A stretch of DNA of 64,000 nt from Tiliqua scincoides (GCF_035046505.1 NC_089821.1:60730256-60794255), one strand, 5' to 3'. Shown: positions 35,842 to 47,999, counted from the first letter of the stretch. Notes: generated by a model from the sequence alone, not told the origin. Numbers and translations: made by a program.

Positions 35842-35936
35842 GGTCACAAGCCTAACCAGGTCTACTCTAATTGGAAGTAAGTCCTATTGTGTTCAATGGA
35901 ACTTACTGCCAGGAAAGTGAGGTTTGGATTGCAGCC
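35842..35936. repeat. Palindromic MITE nested in LINE tail
   Basis: A 95-bp unit from GGTCACAAGCCTAACCAGG to GTTTGGATTGCAGCC with a 3-bp TAG duplication. Excising it with one TAG restores the LINE tail reading ACTAGGTGGGC. Confidence 0.8.
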
Positions 35937-35999
35937 TAGGTGGGCTTTTGGCCTGATTCACCACGGTTTTTCTTATGTTCTCGTGCACTGTAAAATATA

Positions 36000-37620
36000 T
36001 TGTGATGGCAAGTGGGAAAAATGTATACAAGCATTTCAGATTGATTTCTGAAGGGATGAGAGACACTCATATGATGTAACAATCATTCCTAAATCAATTT
36101 CCCCACCACCATCCATCCCTTCCCGCTCAACTGAGTCCTTCTTATCTAATTGAACAGAAAGCACCAAATGCCTCCTCTCAATGGCTGAATATGAAAAGAT
36201 ACATTTTTCTCTTAAAGTGAGCTTTATGGATGGGTGTATATATGCACGTATTAAATTTATATCGCATCTTTCAGCATACAACAAGATCCACAACTCAATG
36301 CATTATATGCAGCAATAATATTGGCCTTCCAGGATCTAGGTTCTTCACTGATCTAAACTCATCGTTCAGTCACCTTTAGTCTCATGTGAGTTATGTGAGT
36401 TAAATATGCTATTTTAGAAAAACCAACCAAAATTAGATGCATTTCCTCTGTGGCTCAGCACAAATGCTTGTAGTTGGCTGATGCATGATGACTCAGGCCT
36501 GATTTTTACATACTGCTGAGCATGCTAAAATTGATTACCAATGTGGCATACCACATTACCAGCTTCACATTTAAATCAGATCCTCAGTTGCTTCACAGTA
36601 CACTGTAGCATTAGCATGCTAATGTGTCTGCCAAGACTGTGGGTTCCTGGTGAGCTAACACAATATGTATCACGGCTCAGGTTCACATTTAACACAGAGC
36701 AGGTTGCGATCACAAGGCTGAGCCATTTTAGCCTGCCCAACATGTTGCTTAAATTGGGCCTTACCTTGGATCCGTTTTGCGCAATATGCAGAATGAGGTG
36801 GTAGACTGGATTGAGAGAACTCTGATAGCGCACTTCAGACTGCAGGTGAAGGTGTTACATTTTGAAATGCCTCCCTGACTAAAAACCAGACCAACCAAAA
36901 CTCCCTTCATGTAGCTCATAATTGTGGGAGAAGGCAGGCTTTTTCCTAACGTGTCTACTTTTCACCTGCACAGATATTTTAATGTGCAGGCACTTTCCAA
37001 ACAGTGATTCCTGCTGTGCCTTCTGAGGTGGTATAGGCACATGGAGGACCTTAATGCATGCTTCCCAAACAAATGTTTGAATTGGCTCTTGGGCAGTATA
37101 CTATGTTGGCATACATAGTACTTCGCTTTGTTCCGAAGGTTCTTTTTTTAGCTTACTTGCAAAGCAAAGAGTAATTTTATACTTTCCTTGCTTAGCAGAG
37201 TGGTGCAACATCTTGGTCATGTTAAAACAAAAGCAAGAATGGTAATAGAAAAATGAATTATGATCAGTAGAAACTGGTGCCAAAGCCATGGCTTCTTCCC
37301 CAGAGAAAATAGTTCCTAAATCTGCCAGAATATTAAGGTCATTTCTGTTGTAATGCCATTTGGACATTGTCATACAATGGACCGTGTAGAGACTTATAGT
37401 CAAATTTGCTATATTTGCAAATCCTGCCATATTCCCAAACTTCATGTTCTCAAACTTCTGCCAGAAACAGATTCTTGATTGTTTCTGGGAACATTCTTCC
37501 AATCGACCCACAGTATTGCTCCTGCACAGATTAACTGCCTGGCATGAAATATGCTAATTTTCTCTGGTTAACATCTAGGGATACAACCCATGGGTAGGTT
37601 TCTTGTTATAGATAGCATAT
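36000..37620. other. No feature recognised
   Basis: Non-coding. Open frames of up to 136 codons have no domain signature. Confidence 0.3.
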
Positions 37621-37630
37621 TACACAGTAA

Positions 37631-37831
37631 GGGCGCAATCCTAACTGCTTATGTCAGTGCTTTCCAGCACTGACATAAGGACAATGCAGCTCTGAGGTAA
37701 AGGAACAAACATTCCCTTACTTTGAGGAGGCCTCCATGAGTGCCACCCAACTGCAGGATGCAGCACATGTCCCATTGGCACTGCTATGCCAGTGCTGGAA
37801 AGCACTGACATAAGGGGTTAGGATTGCGCCC
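37631..37831. repeat. PIF/Harbinger-like MITE
   Basis: Ends GGGCGCAATCCTAACTGC and GGGGTTAGGATTGCGCCC. It has a 3-bp TAA duplication (37628-37630; 37832-37834). Next to each end is a second inverted word, TTATGTCAGTGCTTTCCAGC. The copy at 58344-58543 is the same subfamily. Confidence 0.85.
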
Positions 37832-37839
37832 TAAGTCCC

Positions 37840-38930
37840 TTATTTTTGTTGACGCCCTTGGATATTGCCCTTAAGAAGACAATGGCAGGGAACTAAAGAG
37901 CTACTTCATTCATGTTTAAGGATAGTGTGCACCCACTGAGATGGTTGACTTTTTTCTTTTGGACATCAGGCTCTTATGCCATATCAGAAACTGCTTTTCT
38001 CAGTTTCCAAAATGGTATACCCTGCGTCCTGGGAGAGTAGTGAACAAGAAACACAAATCTAATGCTGCCTTGGGTACAGGGAACTAGTTGTGTGGTGGCT
38101 GGAATCCTTGTGAATTGTCACTTTGAAATTCAGAAATCAAGTTGCTTTCCATTGTCCAAGGTCATCAGTATTTAAAAAGTTTCAAATAAGGTTTTCAAAC
38201 GAAATGTCTTAGATAAACCATTTGAAAACATATGTCAGAATGGCTAATAATTCTAGTTCTTACTTCAATAACCATTAGGAATGCTCTCTTCTTTAAGCAG
38301 AGTGACACTCATCAATGCTGCCATCTGCAGGGCAATACCCTCTACTACGCAGATCTATACTTGCTGATTTTCTTCCTTAAACTTGGATGGCAACCTTTGA
38401 GCAATTAATTGGTTGGATCAACTAAAAAGGCATCCTGATTAACTGGGCAACACATTTGTTAAAAATGTGGATTGTTTTTAATATAAAAACTTATAAAGGC
38501 TTCAGATGTAGGGCACCATCTTACAAGAGTCATTTTCCCCACAGAATGGAATGCCTCTTTAAACCTTATAACAGCATAAACATGCACGATTGAAAAACTG
38601 AGGAAATGTGTTTTTCTTCAAAATTATGGCTTTACTCATATGCAGATTAATGCTGATGTGATTTATTACTCAATAGAAACTAATTTGACTAAGATTTATT
38701 TAACTGGGAGACAGCCCAACTACAGATCTTACCAATTAATGCAGTATAAAACATACAGTGCATTCATTTTTAAGAACAGCACAGTATACTGTATTGCAAT
38801 GATGGTATATGGTGCTCTATGGTGCTTTTGCAGCAGACCATGCCAGTGGAACACGTATTCCCCCAGTGCTTCCTTTTGTCAGGATTGGGCCGAGAGACAA
38901 GCAAGTAAAACCATACAGTATGGCAGGGCT
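37840..38930. other. No feature recognised
   Basis: Non-coding, AT-rich. Confidence 0.3.
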
Positions 38931-39011
38931 TGTCAGACTGGGGCAGCATGACGACCCAGCCTGTGGGCCCTGGCCTGTTTCCCTTTAAGGGGTGGGGGCA
39001 GCCAGGAGGTA

Positions 39012-39373
39012 GGGAGGAGGCAGCAGTGGCATGATCCCCAGGATGGTGCCACTCAGGGGGGCTGCAGGGGCTTGGGTACACTTACCAGAGCTTCCTGCAG
39101 CTTCCCGAGGGTGCGGGGAGCCCTGTGTGGCTGTCTGCAGGGCTCCCCGAAGCTTCAGAAGTGAAAGTGGAGTGATTGCACCCTGCTTCCGCTAAACCGG
39201 AAGTGGAGTGCGATCACTCCACTTTCACTTCTGAAGCATCGGGGAGCCCTGCAGACAGCCACACAGGGCTCCCCGCACCCTCGGGAAGCTGCAGGAAGCT
39301 CTGGTAAGTGTACCCAAGCCCCTGCAGCCCCCTGAGCGGCGCGATCCTGGGGATCGTGCCGCTGCCTCCTCCC
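39012..39373. repeat. Long near-perfect palindrome (fold-back element)
   Basis: The arms run from GGGAGGAGGCAGC (39012) to CTTCCG (39191) and from CGGAAG (39198) to GCTGCCTCCTCCC (39373), with a 6-base loop CTAAAC. Nearly every base pairs, for example CCTGTGTGGCTGTCTGCAGG with CCTGCAGACAGCCACACAGG, except for a few mismatches and small indels. GC-rich against AT-rich flanks. It probably forms the core of an element extending somewhat beyond on both sides (about 38935-39410). Confidence 0.9.
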
Positions 39374-39837
39374 GCAAGAACTTACTGTGGCTTTCAAACT
39401 CCCTGAGAATTTGAAAACCGCAGCACTATGGGGAAGACAACTATCAATAAAACAAACAAGCCTTATTGAAGCATATGAAAGTAAATTCCTCTGCTCCCTG
39501 AGCACAGCAATGCCTCCTCCACTTCTGTGACAGAAGTCACTTCAGTGCAATTAGAACTACAGTTTTTAAAAACTTCCAGCAAAGACCCTCTGCAGGCCTT
39601 TCTTCCTAACACTGAAATAGGCAGACTTTGCACTCCAGCATTCTTAATCAACAGGGCGTTGAGTAAAGAAAGCCAGTCAACACCCTCGCATACCACCTGC
39701 TAAATCATAAACTCGGCATTCGTCAATAAAAACTTGTAGACAATTTGAAAACGTTCTAGCAAGGTATTTTTCACCCTCCTTTGTATGCAATAATTTTCTA
39801 ATTAGGTTTAAAAATTAAACTAAATTAGACCTGGATT

Positions 39838-40030
39838 CTCTTCAATGAGGAAGCAGCACACGGCCTCCCTGACCCTCAGAACATCCACCAGAGGCAATGG
39901 GGCACAGCTCCCATTGCCTTTGGAGAATTAGGGGGCCTGAGACCCAGGATTTTACCATCTGCAGGTATCCACGGGGGTGGTGGTGTCCTGGAACAGATCC
40001 CCTACAGATACTGAGGGCCCACTGCATAAG
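39838..40030. repeat. MITE related to 54840-55232 (fragment)
   Basis: It has GGTATCCACGGGGGTGG, TGGAACAGATCCCC and GATACTGAGGGCCC, words shared with the elements at 54.8 and 56.1 kb. Confidence 0.45.
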
Positions 40031-40084
40031 AGCTGAAATTCAAATCCTCTTTCAACCAGAAAGCTTCCTGGGTAAACTCAGCCC

Positions 40085-40190
40085 AATGAAGGGTTGTTGT
40101 GAGTTTAAAAAGAGGGAAGGAACTATGTATACCACCCTGCGGTCCTTGGAGGAAGGGCGGTATAAAAATGTGAAGAAAATAATAGTCTTG
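40085..40190 (+). repeat. MIR/L2-type SINE tail
   Basis: It contains GGGTTGTTGTGAG, TGTATACCACCCTGCGGTCC and GGAGGAAGGGCGGTATAAAA, the standard 3' part of an L2-tailed CORE-SINE. Confidence 0.6.
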
Positions 40191-40789
40191 GCTTAAATTT
40201 TTGTTAATGTTTCTAACATTAATACATTGTAGCATCACATCAGGATGCTAAATGAAATAACTTCATTTTAGCATCAGGCCTTCAGAACCTGAGGCTCAAT
40301 AGATCAAATGCTGTCCACCAGGTATGTTTGGCAGCCCACCAGGGGCTTGCTAAGCTTCCTGGTCTTTGCTGACTGCCTGGGATTGCCAGAATGTGTGTTG
40401 TCATCCATTTCCTAGTAGGCTGCAATTCATCACTGGAGGGCTGCCTTCAGCTTGGTGAGTCACAAGTTTATGCTACAACCTGCCCACATCCTAATCTATC
40501 ATTTAAGAGAGTAATTTGTACTTTCCTTCTTTGGAAATGATTTTTTTCCAATCATATGACTAATCTTGGGTTATTTTCCCACAGGTAACTCTTGAAACAC
40601 CTGGCTGTGATTACTGCCTTTTTATACCATGTCTTTACCTACCCCCCTATATAGGCCATTGTATGGTTTTATATTAAGATGAGGTTGAGAGACTGTTTAT
40701 TCAAACATAAATAGGAATTCTGTATGAGACCATGTGAAGTTACTGTCTCCTAAGTGAGGTCAAGCTTAGTAATTGGCAAACCCACCCAG

Positions 40790-41066
40790 CCCCCACGCCT
40801 GGGGCAAAGGTCCACGAAGCTGCCCCCCATATGATGTCACCTCCCCCCCACTCAAATGGAGTGAAACGAAACCTCACGCAGCTCCAGGTCCAACCGGAGA
40901 AGCCTCCTAAGGCTTCCCTGTGGTCTTAAACTGTGCTTCTGGCAAACCGGAACCACAGTTTCTGACAGCATCAGGAGCCTCAATGAGGCTTCCCACACAG
41001 TCCTAAAGGCACATGGACTCAGCTCCTGGGTCATTTGCCCTGGTCACAAAGCACTAGGTCCGCTGC
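40790..41066. repeat. Fold-back element, family of 33082-33374
   Basis: The right end GCACTAGGTCCGCTGCTGA is the inverse of the left end of the 33-kb element. The core pairs CTTCTGG with CCGGAA around the centre near 40943, flanked by arms with AGAAGCCTCCTAAGG and AGGAGCCTCAATGAGGCTTC. Confidence 0.55.
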
Positions 41067-41253
41067 TGAGTTTAGCATTGTCTACTAGCAGCTCTCAAGA
41101 GCTTCAGCCCTAGCTGAAGACCACAGAGACTGATTCTAGGACCTGTTGTATACGTACATTATGATCTACCACTGAGCTATGGCTTCTCCACTAAATATTA
41201 TTTATAGTCTCATGTGCTGAGCAGTGGACCAGAAGCAGGATGTTATAGTTGTT

Positions 41254-41701
41254 GTTGGCAACCTTCAGTCTCAAAAGACTATGGTTTCACGCTCTGAATG
41301 GTGGTTCTGGAACAGCGTCTAATGTGACTGAAAAGGCCAATTTGGGAGTGACTCTGTTGCATGGAGTAGAGTTGTCGATCCGCTTGTCGGTTTAAACCCC
41401 ATGCACCCCATAAGGTTAATGGACTATGGCGAGGCAGCACCTTACTGGCTGGGGACTGCCCAGCTTAAGGCGGGCAGTAGCTGCCCAATGAGATGCAATG
41501 ATCTCTCCCACCGTCAGAAGCAGCCCCTGGCGTAAACTGCTGCTTCCCGTGTTGTGCCGACGCCGTATGGCAAAGTTGGAGTGTCCTCTCCAGTGTGCGA
41601 AGCCTGGGTAAAGAAGGTATGGAGGATAGGCTGTTACCCATGCAGCAAATCCCCCCTCTCCATGTTGCTGGAATGGTCCAATGGAAAGGCAGAAGCCAAT
41701 A
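41254..41701 (-). mobile_element. Long-form LINE deletion derivative
   Basis: The plus-strand left end GGTTGGCAACCTTCAGTCTC-like is the LINE tail. The adjoining sequence (GTGACTGAAAAGGCCAATTT) is the coding region of the LINE finger. Then follow about 220 bp not found elsewhere in the window (TAAACCCCATGCACCCCATA, TGGGGACTGCCCAGC), then the body shared with 26320-26779 and 52995-53502 (GCGAAGCCTGGGTAAAG, GGCTGTTACCCATGCAGC). It therefore joins LINE tail, extra interior and the SINE-like body in one molecule. Confidence 0.75.
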
Positions 41702-41719
41702 GTAAATTAACATATTGGT

Positions 41720-42305
41720 TAATTTACAAGATACACAGAAGCAATAAAAGGTTCTGACTTTTCAACTCTGTGTTCCAAAGATTGCTGCACAGATATTCCC
41801 TGGCCTGATGACATGAACAGCCATTTTGACAGGAACTTTAGGACCCACAACTGTCTTCCTGGCAATTAAAAGAATTTGCCAACAGATACTTTGGGAGGTT
41901 ACTTCAAGGCGATGTTTAATTTGTAATTAGCTAATAAACTTCCACTTGCTTTTGACTTAAGTACTGTGGTGCTGGCCCATGGTCTGACTTTTTCTTTGAA
42001 GGTAACTCTGTCCTTGAATGGCTGCATCAACTCGACATTGACATTTGATCTAGTCTAACTGATATATAAGTCCACGTATTATATGCCATACGCTAAATAA
42101 ATAAAATGGTGGTGCTGTATCTCATTTGTACCATCCGAACAAGGAACCACATAAGACACCATAAGTCACAGAGGTCTTCTCCGCTTATGCAGAGGCAGAG
42201 CAGATTGCTCCACTCTCCCTTTCCCTGACCTGGGGCAGCCTGCAGGTGCTCGGTCAGGGGAGAATCTGCTCTGGGTGCCATCACTGACTTTTGGTCCAAT
42301 CTTAT
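41720..42305. other. No feature recognised
   Basis: Non-coding. Confidence 0.3.
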
Positions 42306-42310
42306 AATAA

Positions 42311-42457
42311 GGGCACAATCCTAACCAGGTCTACTCAGAAGTAAGTCCTATTTTGTTCAATGGGGCTTAGGTTGCAATCCTAACCAGTTTCCTGAGAGTA
42401 AGCCCCATTGAACAAAATAGGACTTACTTCTGAGTAGACCTGGTTAGGATTGTACCC
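42311..42457. repeat. Palindromic MITE with 59-bp arms
   Basis: Arms 42311-42369 and 42399-42457 are reverse complements at 58 of 59 positions (GGGCACAATC... against ...GATTGTACCC), with a 29-base spacer. The internal palindrome is built from two opposed copies of the common AAGTAAGTCCTATTTTGTTC motif. Further partial copies abut at 42458-42490. Confidence 0.9.
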
Positions 42458-42499
42458 TTACTCTCAGGAAAGTGTGGTTAGGATTACAGCATAAAGTTC

Positions 42500-42862
42500 T
42501 TACACTGCTAGAACTAGCATTCTGGCAGCACAGATTTCTTTACTTACGCTACATAGCAAACCCAGGCTGCTGCCGCAAGCATCAAGCAGCCATTCCAGTG
42601 GTTCCTCCATGTCCCCTGGCACTGGTAGTGAGCAGGGCAGCAGGGAGGTGAGGAGGGTGCAGAATGGGAAGGAGAGCAGGGTGGAATAAGGCCAGGAAGG
42701 GGGTGGCATTGGCAGTAGTGCACACTCTGATCTGCCATCACAGGTCCACTTTGACTTGTGCCAGCTATAGACCCATTCCAGTGCTGGAGACTTACTCAGA
42801 ATGCAACACACAATTCACACTGTGCACTGCTGCAGCATTGATAGGATTGGGCTACGAGGAGT
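42500..42862. repeat. Long MITE of the GCAATCCTA group
   Basis: The right end is GCAGCATTGATAGGATTGGG. The interior has CTTGTGCCAGCTATAGACCC, shared with 22495-22782. The left border is uncertain. Confidence 0.4.
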
Positions 42863-42884
42863 GTCTGACTCACAAATGAGATAG

Positions 42885-43095
42885 AACCTCTATGACAGCC
42901 CTCCAGGTCCTGATCTTTAAGAAGGCACTTAAAACACTGTCAGGTCTCTGGGAATGAGAAGGTGGCTTGGTTATGTACTGTGTTTGCTGGTTGGTGACTG
43001 TTTTTGGATTGTATTTTCTTTGTTTTTGACTGGTTTATAAATTATATTTTATTTTTAGCCACCTTGGGACCATATGTCAAAGATGGGATAACAAT
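42885..43095 (+). repeat. L2 LINE 3' end
   Basis: The coding remnant LIFKKALKTLS is followed by a T-rich 3'UTR and TTTTTAGCCACCTTGGGACC, the standard L2 3' layout. Confidence 0.65.
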
Positions 43096-43291
43096 AGAAA
43101 AACCAGATAGTCAGGCAGTTAGACCTCACGGACCATTCTTCCCACAAAGTTTCTCAATCACACTTTGCCAGGCCTCAGAGTCAGAAAATAGGCACCAATC
43201 AGGCCTTTACAAAGATGTAGGGATAACAGGGAAAACACAAGAATGGAATGATATCATGATGTCATCTGAATTGTTCATAAGAAAGGATAAT

Positions 43292-43640
43292 GCAACCCTA
43301 ACTCAAAGCTCTGCTGGTGCAGTGGTCCCTGCACCAACAGAAGGTGTTGCAAATGTGCCATTAGGCAAGTCTTGACACCTGGCAAGTAATTAGCACTGGC
43401 AAAGCAGCTTGCACTACCCTGCTGATACTACATCCAGCCTGCTGGCCGATGGGTGCTGGAGGGGCAGCAGGAGTTCAGGGGTGAAGAGGAGGCATTTTTG
43501 GGTAGGTGTATCAGAGCTGGGAGGGGGCAGGATCAGCAGAGGCCTCCTTCACCAAATCCTACCACCTGTTCTGAGCCTCCTGCCATTACACTGGGCTGGT
43601 TGGACTGCCACCAGCTAAACAGCTGGCAGTGATCAGAAAT
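43292..43640. repeat. MITE of the GCAATCCTA group (fragmentary)
   Basis: It begins GCAACCCTAACTCAAAGCTC and carries GCAAATGTGCCATTAGGC, related to the core of 47347-47921. The right end was not defined. Confidence 0.35.
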
Positions 43641-43736
43641 AAGGCAGACTGGGGTGTGTCCCATCCAAATATTCCAACTCCCTTCTAATGCCCACTTTTT
43701 GGCTAATTAACACCCTCCTTTTCCAAGAAAAACAGT

Positions 43737-44309
43737 TGCAGTGTGCAAAGGAAATGAACAGAACTCCTTATCAGTTTGTGCAATTAACAAGATTTATTGC
43801 TACAAACACTGACACTCCCTGCAAGTCCCCTTGTCCAGAGCTTTCCCTCCCCAAAACTCCACTTAACTCAGTGAGTAAAGGTCTGAAGCCACCAGTCCAA
43901 GTTCACGGTCTAATCTCCAAAGCACAGTCCAGCCTTCCCAATCCAGTCTTCTGCACCAGAGTGTCTCCTTCAGCAGGGTCTTGGCAGTCCTCTCTTCTGT
44001 GTCCTTCAGCAGGGTCCTGGCAGTTTCCTTCTCCCATAGGTTTGGGTCAGGTAGTGTCTAGTCTGGGGTCCCTTGGGTCAGGTAGCTTGGCTCCTTCTGA
44101 AGTTGCCTTTATCCTGCAGCCCCTTGTTAAGTCCAGATGCAGCACAGCTTGAGCTACCTGGTTAACTCATTCAAAGTTCCATCAAGGTCAAATGAAGCTC
44201 AGGTGTCCATCCAGGTCTCCATTGGCCTTGATTGATTCCAGCTGTGGAGCCAGCCCTGCCCTTCCCAGAGCTGACAACCAGCTGTCAAAACATGGGATCA
44301 CTGTCAACA
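43737..44309 (-). mobile_element. Possible solo-LTR fossil
   Basis: On the minus strand a roughly 570-bp stretch ends in an AATAAATCTTG polyadenylation-like signal followed by about 65 bases to a CA terminus. No internal retroviral region was seen and no target duplication could be paired, so this is tentative. Confidence 0.3.
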
Positions 44310-44961
44310 CCACATCATCCACCTGATGATCTTCTGATCTTCCATTACAGGGTGTTATCCCCTTACCCCGAGGAGATCACCAACCTGCTCCCATACTGTG
44401 TTAGATACAGTGGAGGCCCTGCGGCCCTGCAGCGCTGCTACTACACCAGTGCAGTTTAGGACTGAGCTGTTAGTTGTGTCATTATATTAATTCATGAGAA
44501 AACAGTTACAGTGTGGAAGAAAGCTTTTATTCATCCTGAAGTCATAGCCAAATGTCATATACTGCGGTCATTATGAATATTAAAATATGATTTTTCAAAA
44601 AAAGAGAAGTTTACAAAGTAGTTTACATAGCAAAAGAATAACAATATGGTCCTCAATCCAAGTTTTCTAGGATTAATACTTTGGGTCCATGTTGACTGTT
44701 TCTTTCAAACATACATTTCAAATGTACAAGGAACCAGCAGAAACAGATGAAATTGTCCCAACTATTCCAACGAAATCTCATCGTAGCCTGTGAACCCGTG
44801 GCCACTGTGCATTTGATATAACCAATTTGACATTTCCAACTTCCTGTGAATTAAGGGGGGGGGAAGTTTGTCTGGAACACTGTCTGGAACAGTGGAACTT
44901 GTTTGTCTGGAACACTGTTCAATGGCTATTTGTGAGCAGAGCATCAACATGCAATGGTCAT

Positions 44962-45058
44962 TCTTTTATAGTACAATCCTGTATGTTTTTTCTTGGAAGT
45001 AAGATCCATTGTATTCAGTGGGATTTTCTCTAAGTGGGCATAGGATTGTAGCCTTAGT
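44962..45058. repeat. Palindromic MITE
   Basis: It contains TAGTACAATCCTGTATG, AAGTAAGATCCATTGTATTC and ATAGGATTGTAGCCTTAG, a full but diverged unit of the common palindromic MITE. Confidence 0.6.
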
Positions 45059-45059
45059 G

Positions 45060-45955
45060 TTCTGGTGGTTAGTTTTAAGGTGATCCTGAGAACAAAGAGG
45101 ATTTATGAAGCTGATTTCATAGTATGTTTATGATATATCATTATAATGGTAGAAATGTTTGCATCCCCGTTGTGGAGAGGTAAAATCTGCCATGTAGCAA
45201 TACTTTGGCATATTTCAAGCAATTGACATAGAAGCAAGAAGGGCAAGCAAGCAGCTTTCTCAAATAACTTACTGGGTGTGTTAAAATGCTATACAAGTTC
45301 ATCCTTGTTCTAGTTATTCAATCTTTGATAAGGAGCCCTAACTAATAAAAACAAGCATTTATCCATATTCAGTGGCACAAGCTTCTGCCATAATTTATCT
45401 TCATTTATGGAAGGCCATGCAAGCAAGTGGTATATAATTTACATTATTCATTGCTCCGGTCATGAGTTAGTTCCGGTTATTTAATGAAATGAAACAGCAT
45501 TGCACATAACACTTAAATTGAAACATCAGATCTGACAGAGGAATGAAAGAGACCGATATTGCTAGATAAATATTGATTTCAGCTTAGAGCCAGCTAGAAG
45601 AAACCCATTGATTTTTATCTGGCTTCCTCCACCTTTCCCTGGGTGAGGCACCACTTTATAATGTGATGATGAACCACTCAGTTGTTTGCAGCACAACAAG
45701 CTACCCAAAGTATAATCATTTCAACAGGAGAGAAGCTGAAATAAGTACTTCAGTTTAAACAGATTAACCAAATACCAGTTTGGCTTGAGGCCATTTGTCT
45801 AGCCATTGAAATCTATGGTCTAGTCTAGACTACTTTCAGGTTTGGACAGGAGTGGCTTAACAGAGCACAGACCCAGGAATCCCACTCAGAACATGTATAG
45901 AGAGCTCCAATTTTTATGTCCCATAGAAAGAGTGGGCAAGTTTGTTTACAACTTA
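45060..45955. other. No feature recognised
   Basis: AT-rich non-coding. Confidence 0.3.
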
Positions 45956-45956
45956 A

Positions 45957-45958
<2 letters not shown>

Positions 45959-46044
<86 letters not shown>
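45959..46044 (+). repeat. (GT)n(GA)n compound microsatellite
   Basis: About 24 GT units run directly into about 18 GA units without interruption. The overlapping open frames encode only VC and RE repeats and are not genes. Confidence 0.98.
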
Positions 46045-46046
<2 letters not shown>

Positions 46047-46378
46047 TCAAAAACCAGTTTGTGTTCAATGGGGGCTTACTTTCAGGAAAGTATGCGCATG
46101 ATTGCAACTTTAGTGAATTACAAAAATGTTTTTTATTTGATATAATAAATGTGATTTTATGATATCTACATGATTGTAACGGATTTAAACATCAGTTTGA
46201 GCAGCATAGGATATGGTGTGTGTGTCTGTGGACTCCAATGCAATGAGAGCTTCATCAGCACAATTACAACGCTGCCATCATAGGCAGGAGGTATGGAGGC
46301 TGCCTACATAAATAGGAGGCTGAGTTGTTGCCTTGCCTGAAAATCTGAAAAGGATCCGTTGCTGGGATGGGAGACTGA

Positions 46379-46557
46379 GGGCCCAATCCCGTCCAACTTT
46401 CCAGCACTGGTGTAGCCACAATGCAGCCCTGATGTAAGGGACCAAATGTTCCTTTTCCTTGAGGAGACCTCTGTGACTACCTTCACACCACAGGATGCAG
46501 CACACACTCCATTGGCACAGCTGCACCAGCACTGGAAAATTGGATGGGATAGGGCCC
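46379..46557. repeat. PIF/Harbinger-like MITE
   Basis: Ends GGGCCCAATCCCGTCCAACT and TTGGATGGGATAGGGCCC. TGA is duplicated at 46376-46378 and 46558-46560. Confidence 0.85.
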
Positions 46558-46839
46558 TGAGGATGCTGTCTGTGTGGAGGAGTGGAGGAGTCAGATGGCA
46601 AAAAAAATTGGATAATATCCTTGAGAAGCTGATCTGAAACTTGGTTTGCAGCTGCCTGTGAGAGCTTGGAAAGCATAAGTGCTGGCAGCCAGGATGTCTG
46701 CACTATGAAGGGAAACACCTGGACAAATGGTGGTTCTAAGAGATTGTCTCAGGGAATAATAGCTGTAAACATCTCATTCAAAAATGGATTTATGTTCAAC
46801 CTGCCTACATAAATCACCTTGAGTCTATTGAGAAAGGTT

Positions 46840-47240
46840 TCTTGTTGGGAGTACTGGTTGATTCAATTCAGAAAGACTGTGAAACTATGTTTTTATATAT
46901 GACAATGGCTGCAAGAATATTGTATGCTCAATTCTGGAAGGTTCCAGAGATACCATCAGTGGAGGAATGGAGGTTAGACACAGTACCTTGCAGAAATGGA
47001 CGAACTTACAATTGCTTTTAAAGGTAAGTCAGTACAAACCTTTGCGGACAATTGGAAATGATTCATGGACTTCCTGCACGCGAAGGGGAAAATGGGTCAA
47101 ATGATCTATAGTTTTGATGAGTAGACAATGGATATATAACTTTTTTCTCTTTTGTTGTTGTTGAAAATGCACTTCAGAATAATTATCAGACTGTTTAAGA
47201 TGTGATATCTAATATGTTATGTGATTTTGTAAAAGGACAA
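46840..47240 (+). repeat. L1 LINE ORF2 C-terminal fragment
   Basis: Frames read MTMAARILYAQFWKVPEIPS, then (after a shift) LAEMDELTIAFK and FADNWK.FMDFLHAKGK, the conserved order at the C-terminus of L1 ORF2. Several stops and one frameshift are present. The following AT-rich part is probably the 3'UTR. Confidence 0.75.
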
Positions 47241-47346
47241 AGCAACATAGAATGAGAACTCCGCACCTGCCACACAACTTTCAATACCTTTTTTCTTTTA
47301 ATTTTTAATTTCATCTATTTCTAATTTTCTGAGTTTGTATGTTTTA

Positions 47347-47921
47347 GAGTGCAATCCTATCCTGCGCTGGAACAGGCAATCCAAGAGGTTTGCGCTGTAT
47401 CCAGCACAGGACAGTGGCCAGAAGCAGCTTAGCTAGAGGCAAGGGGAAACTTTTCCACTTACCCCGGGTAAGGGCCACTGGCCCCATGGGTCTCCTCAGA
47501 CTTGCATCACCTCTGGAGGTGGCACAAGTGTGAGGAGAGAGGAGCAACTTGAAGCAGCTCTGTTCTCTCCGAGAACAGGGGTTGGGATCCGGCATAACTG
47601 TCGGATCCCAGTCCTGCCTCCCTCTCCCCATCTGCCTGCCCCCAGGGCTGCCCACAGCCCGTCCTCCCCTGCCCAGGAACACCTCCCTCCTGTCTTCCCC
47701 ACCTACCTTTGCGGCTTGCATCAGCCCAGCTGGGCTGACACAAGCCTCAGAGAGGAAGCCGTCATGGAGGCTTGTGTCAGCCTTCGCAGGCCGGCACTTC
47801 TCAGAGCACCGGCCTGGCTTCCTCTTGAGGAGGTGCAAACGTACCTTATGGCACGTTTGCGACCCTCCTGGGCCGGTGCATGGAACTTGTACCGGCCCAA
47901 ATCATTTCTAGGATTGTGCCC
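47347..47921. repeat. Long Harbinger-like MITE with TTA duplication
   Basis: A 575-bp GC-rich element from GAGTGCAATCCTATCC to TTCTAGGATTGTGCCC with TTA on both sides (47344-47346; 47922-47924). It contains CTTATGGCACGTTTGC, as in 28990-29572. Open frames of up to 164 codons on both strands are compositional. Confidence 0.8.
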
Positions 47922-47999
47922 TTAATCTTTGATCTTTTAAAATATATTGTTAACTTTTTAAAAAAAGAGAAAGGTAGTATAAATGTAAATAGTCTTCCT

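Larger units (their letters stand above)
35130..35990 (+). repeat. Old CR1/L2-clade LINE 3' end with two nested MITEs
   Basis: Decayed coding (FRKIQKRATKVIKVLKKLPYEA-like, then GMIET) is followed by a tail with CAGCTAATAAGGCCACTGTG and GGCCTGATTCACC. It is split by MITEs at 35316-35487 and 35842-35936. It is more divergent than the 31- and 59-kb CR1 copies, so it comes from an older subfamily. Confidence 0.7.

Noticed and set aside
45842-46162. 106-codon open frame
   Set aside because: It is the (GT)n(GA)n microsatellite read through as VC and RE repeats.
47344-47925. Open frames of 120-164 codons on both strands
   Set aside because: Lie wholly within a TTA-flanked MITE.
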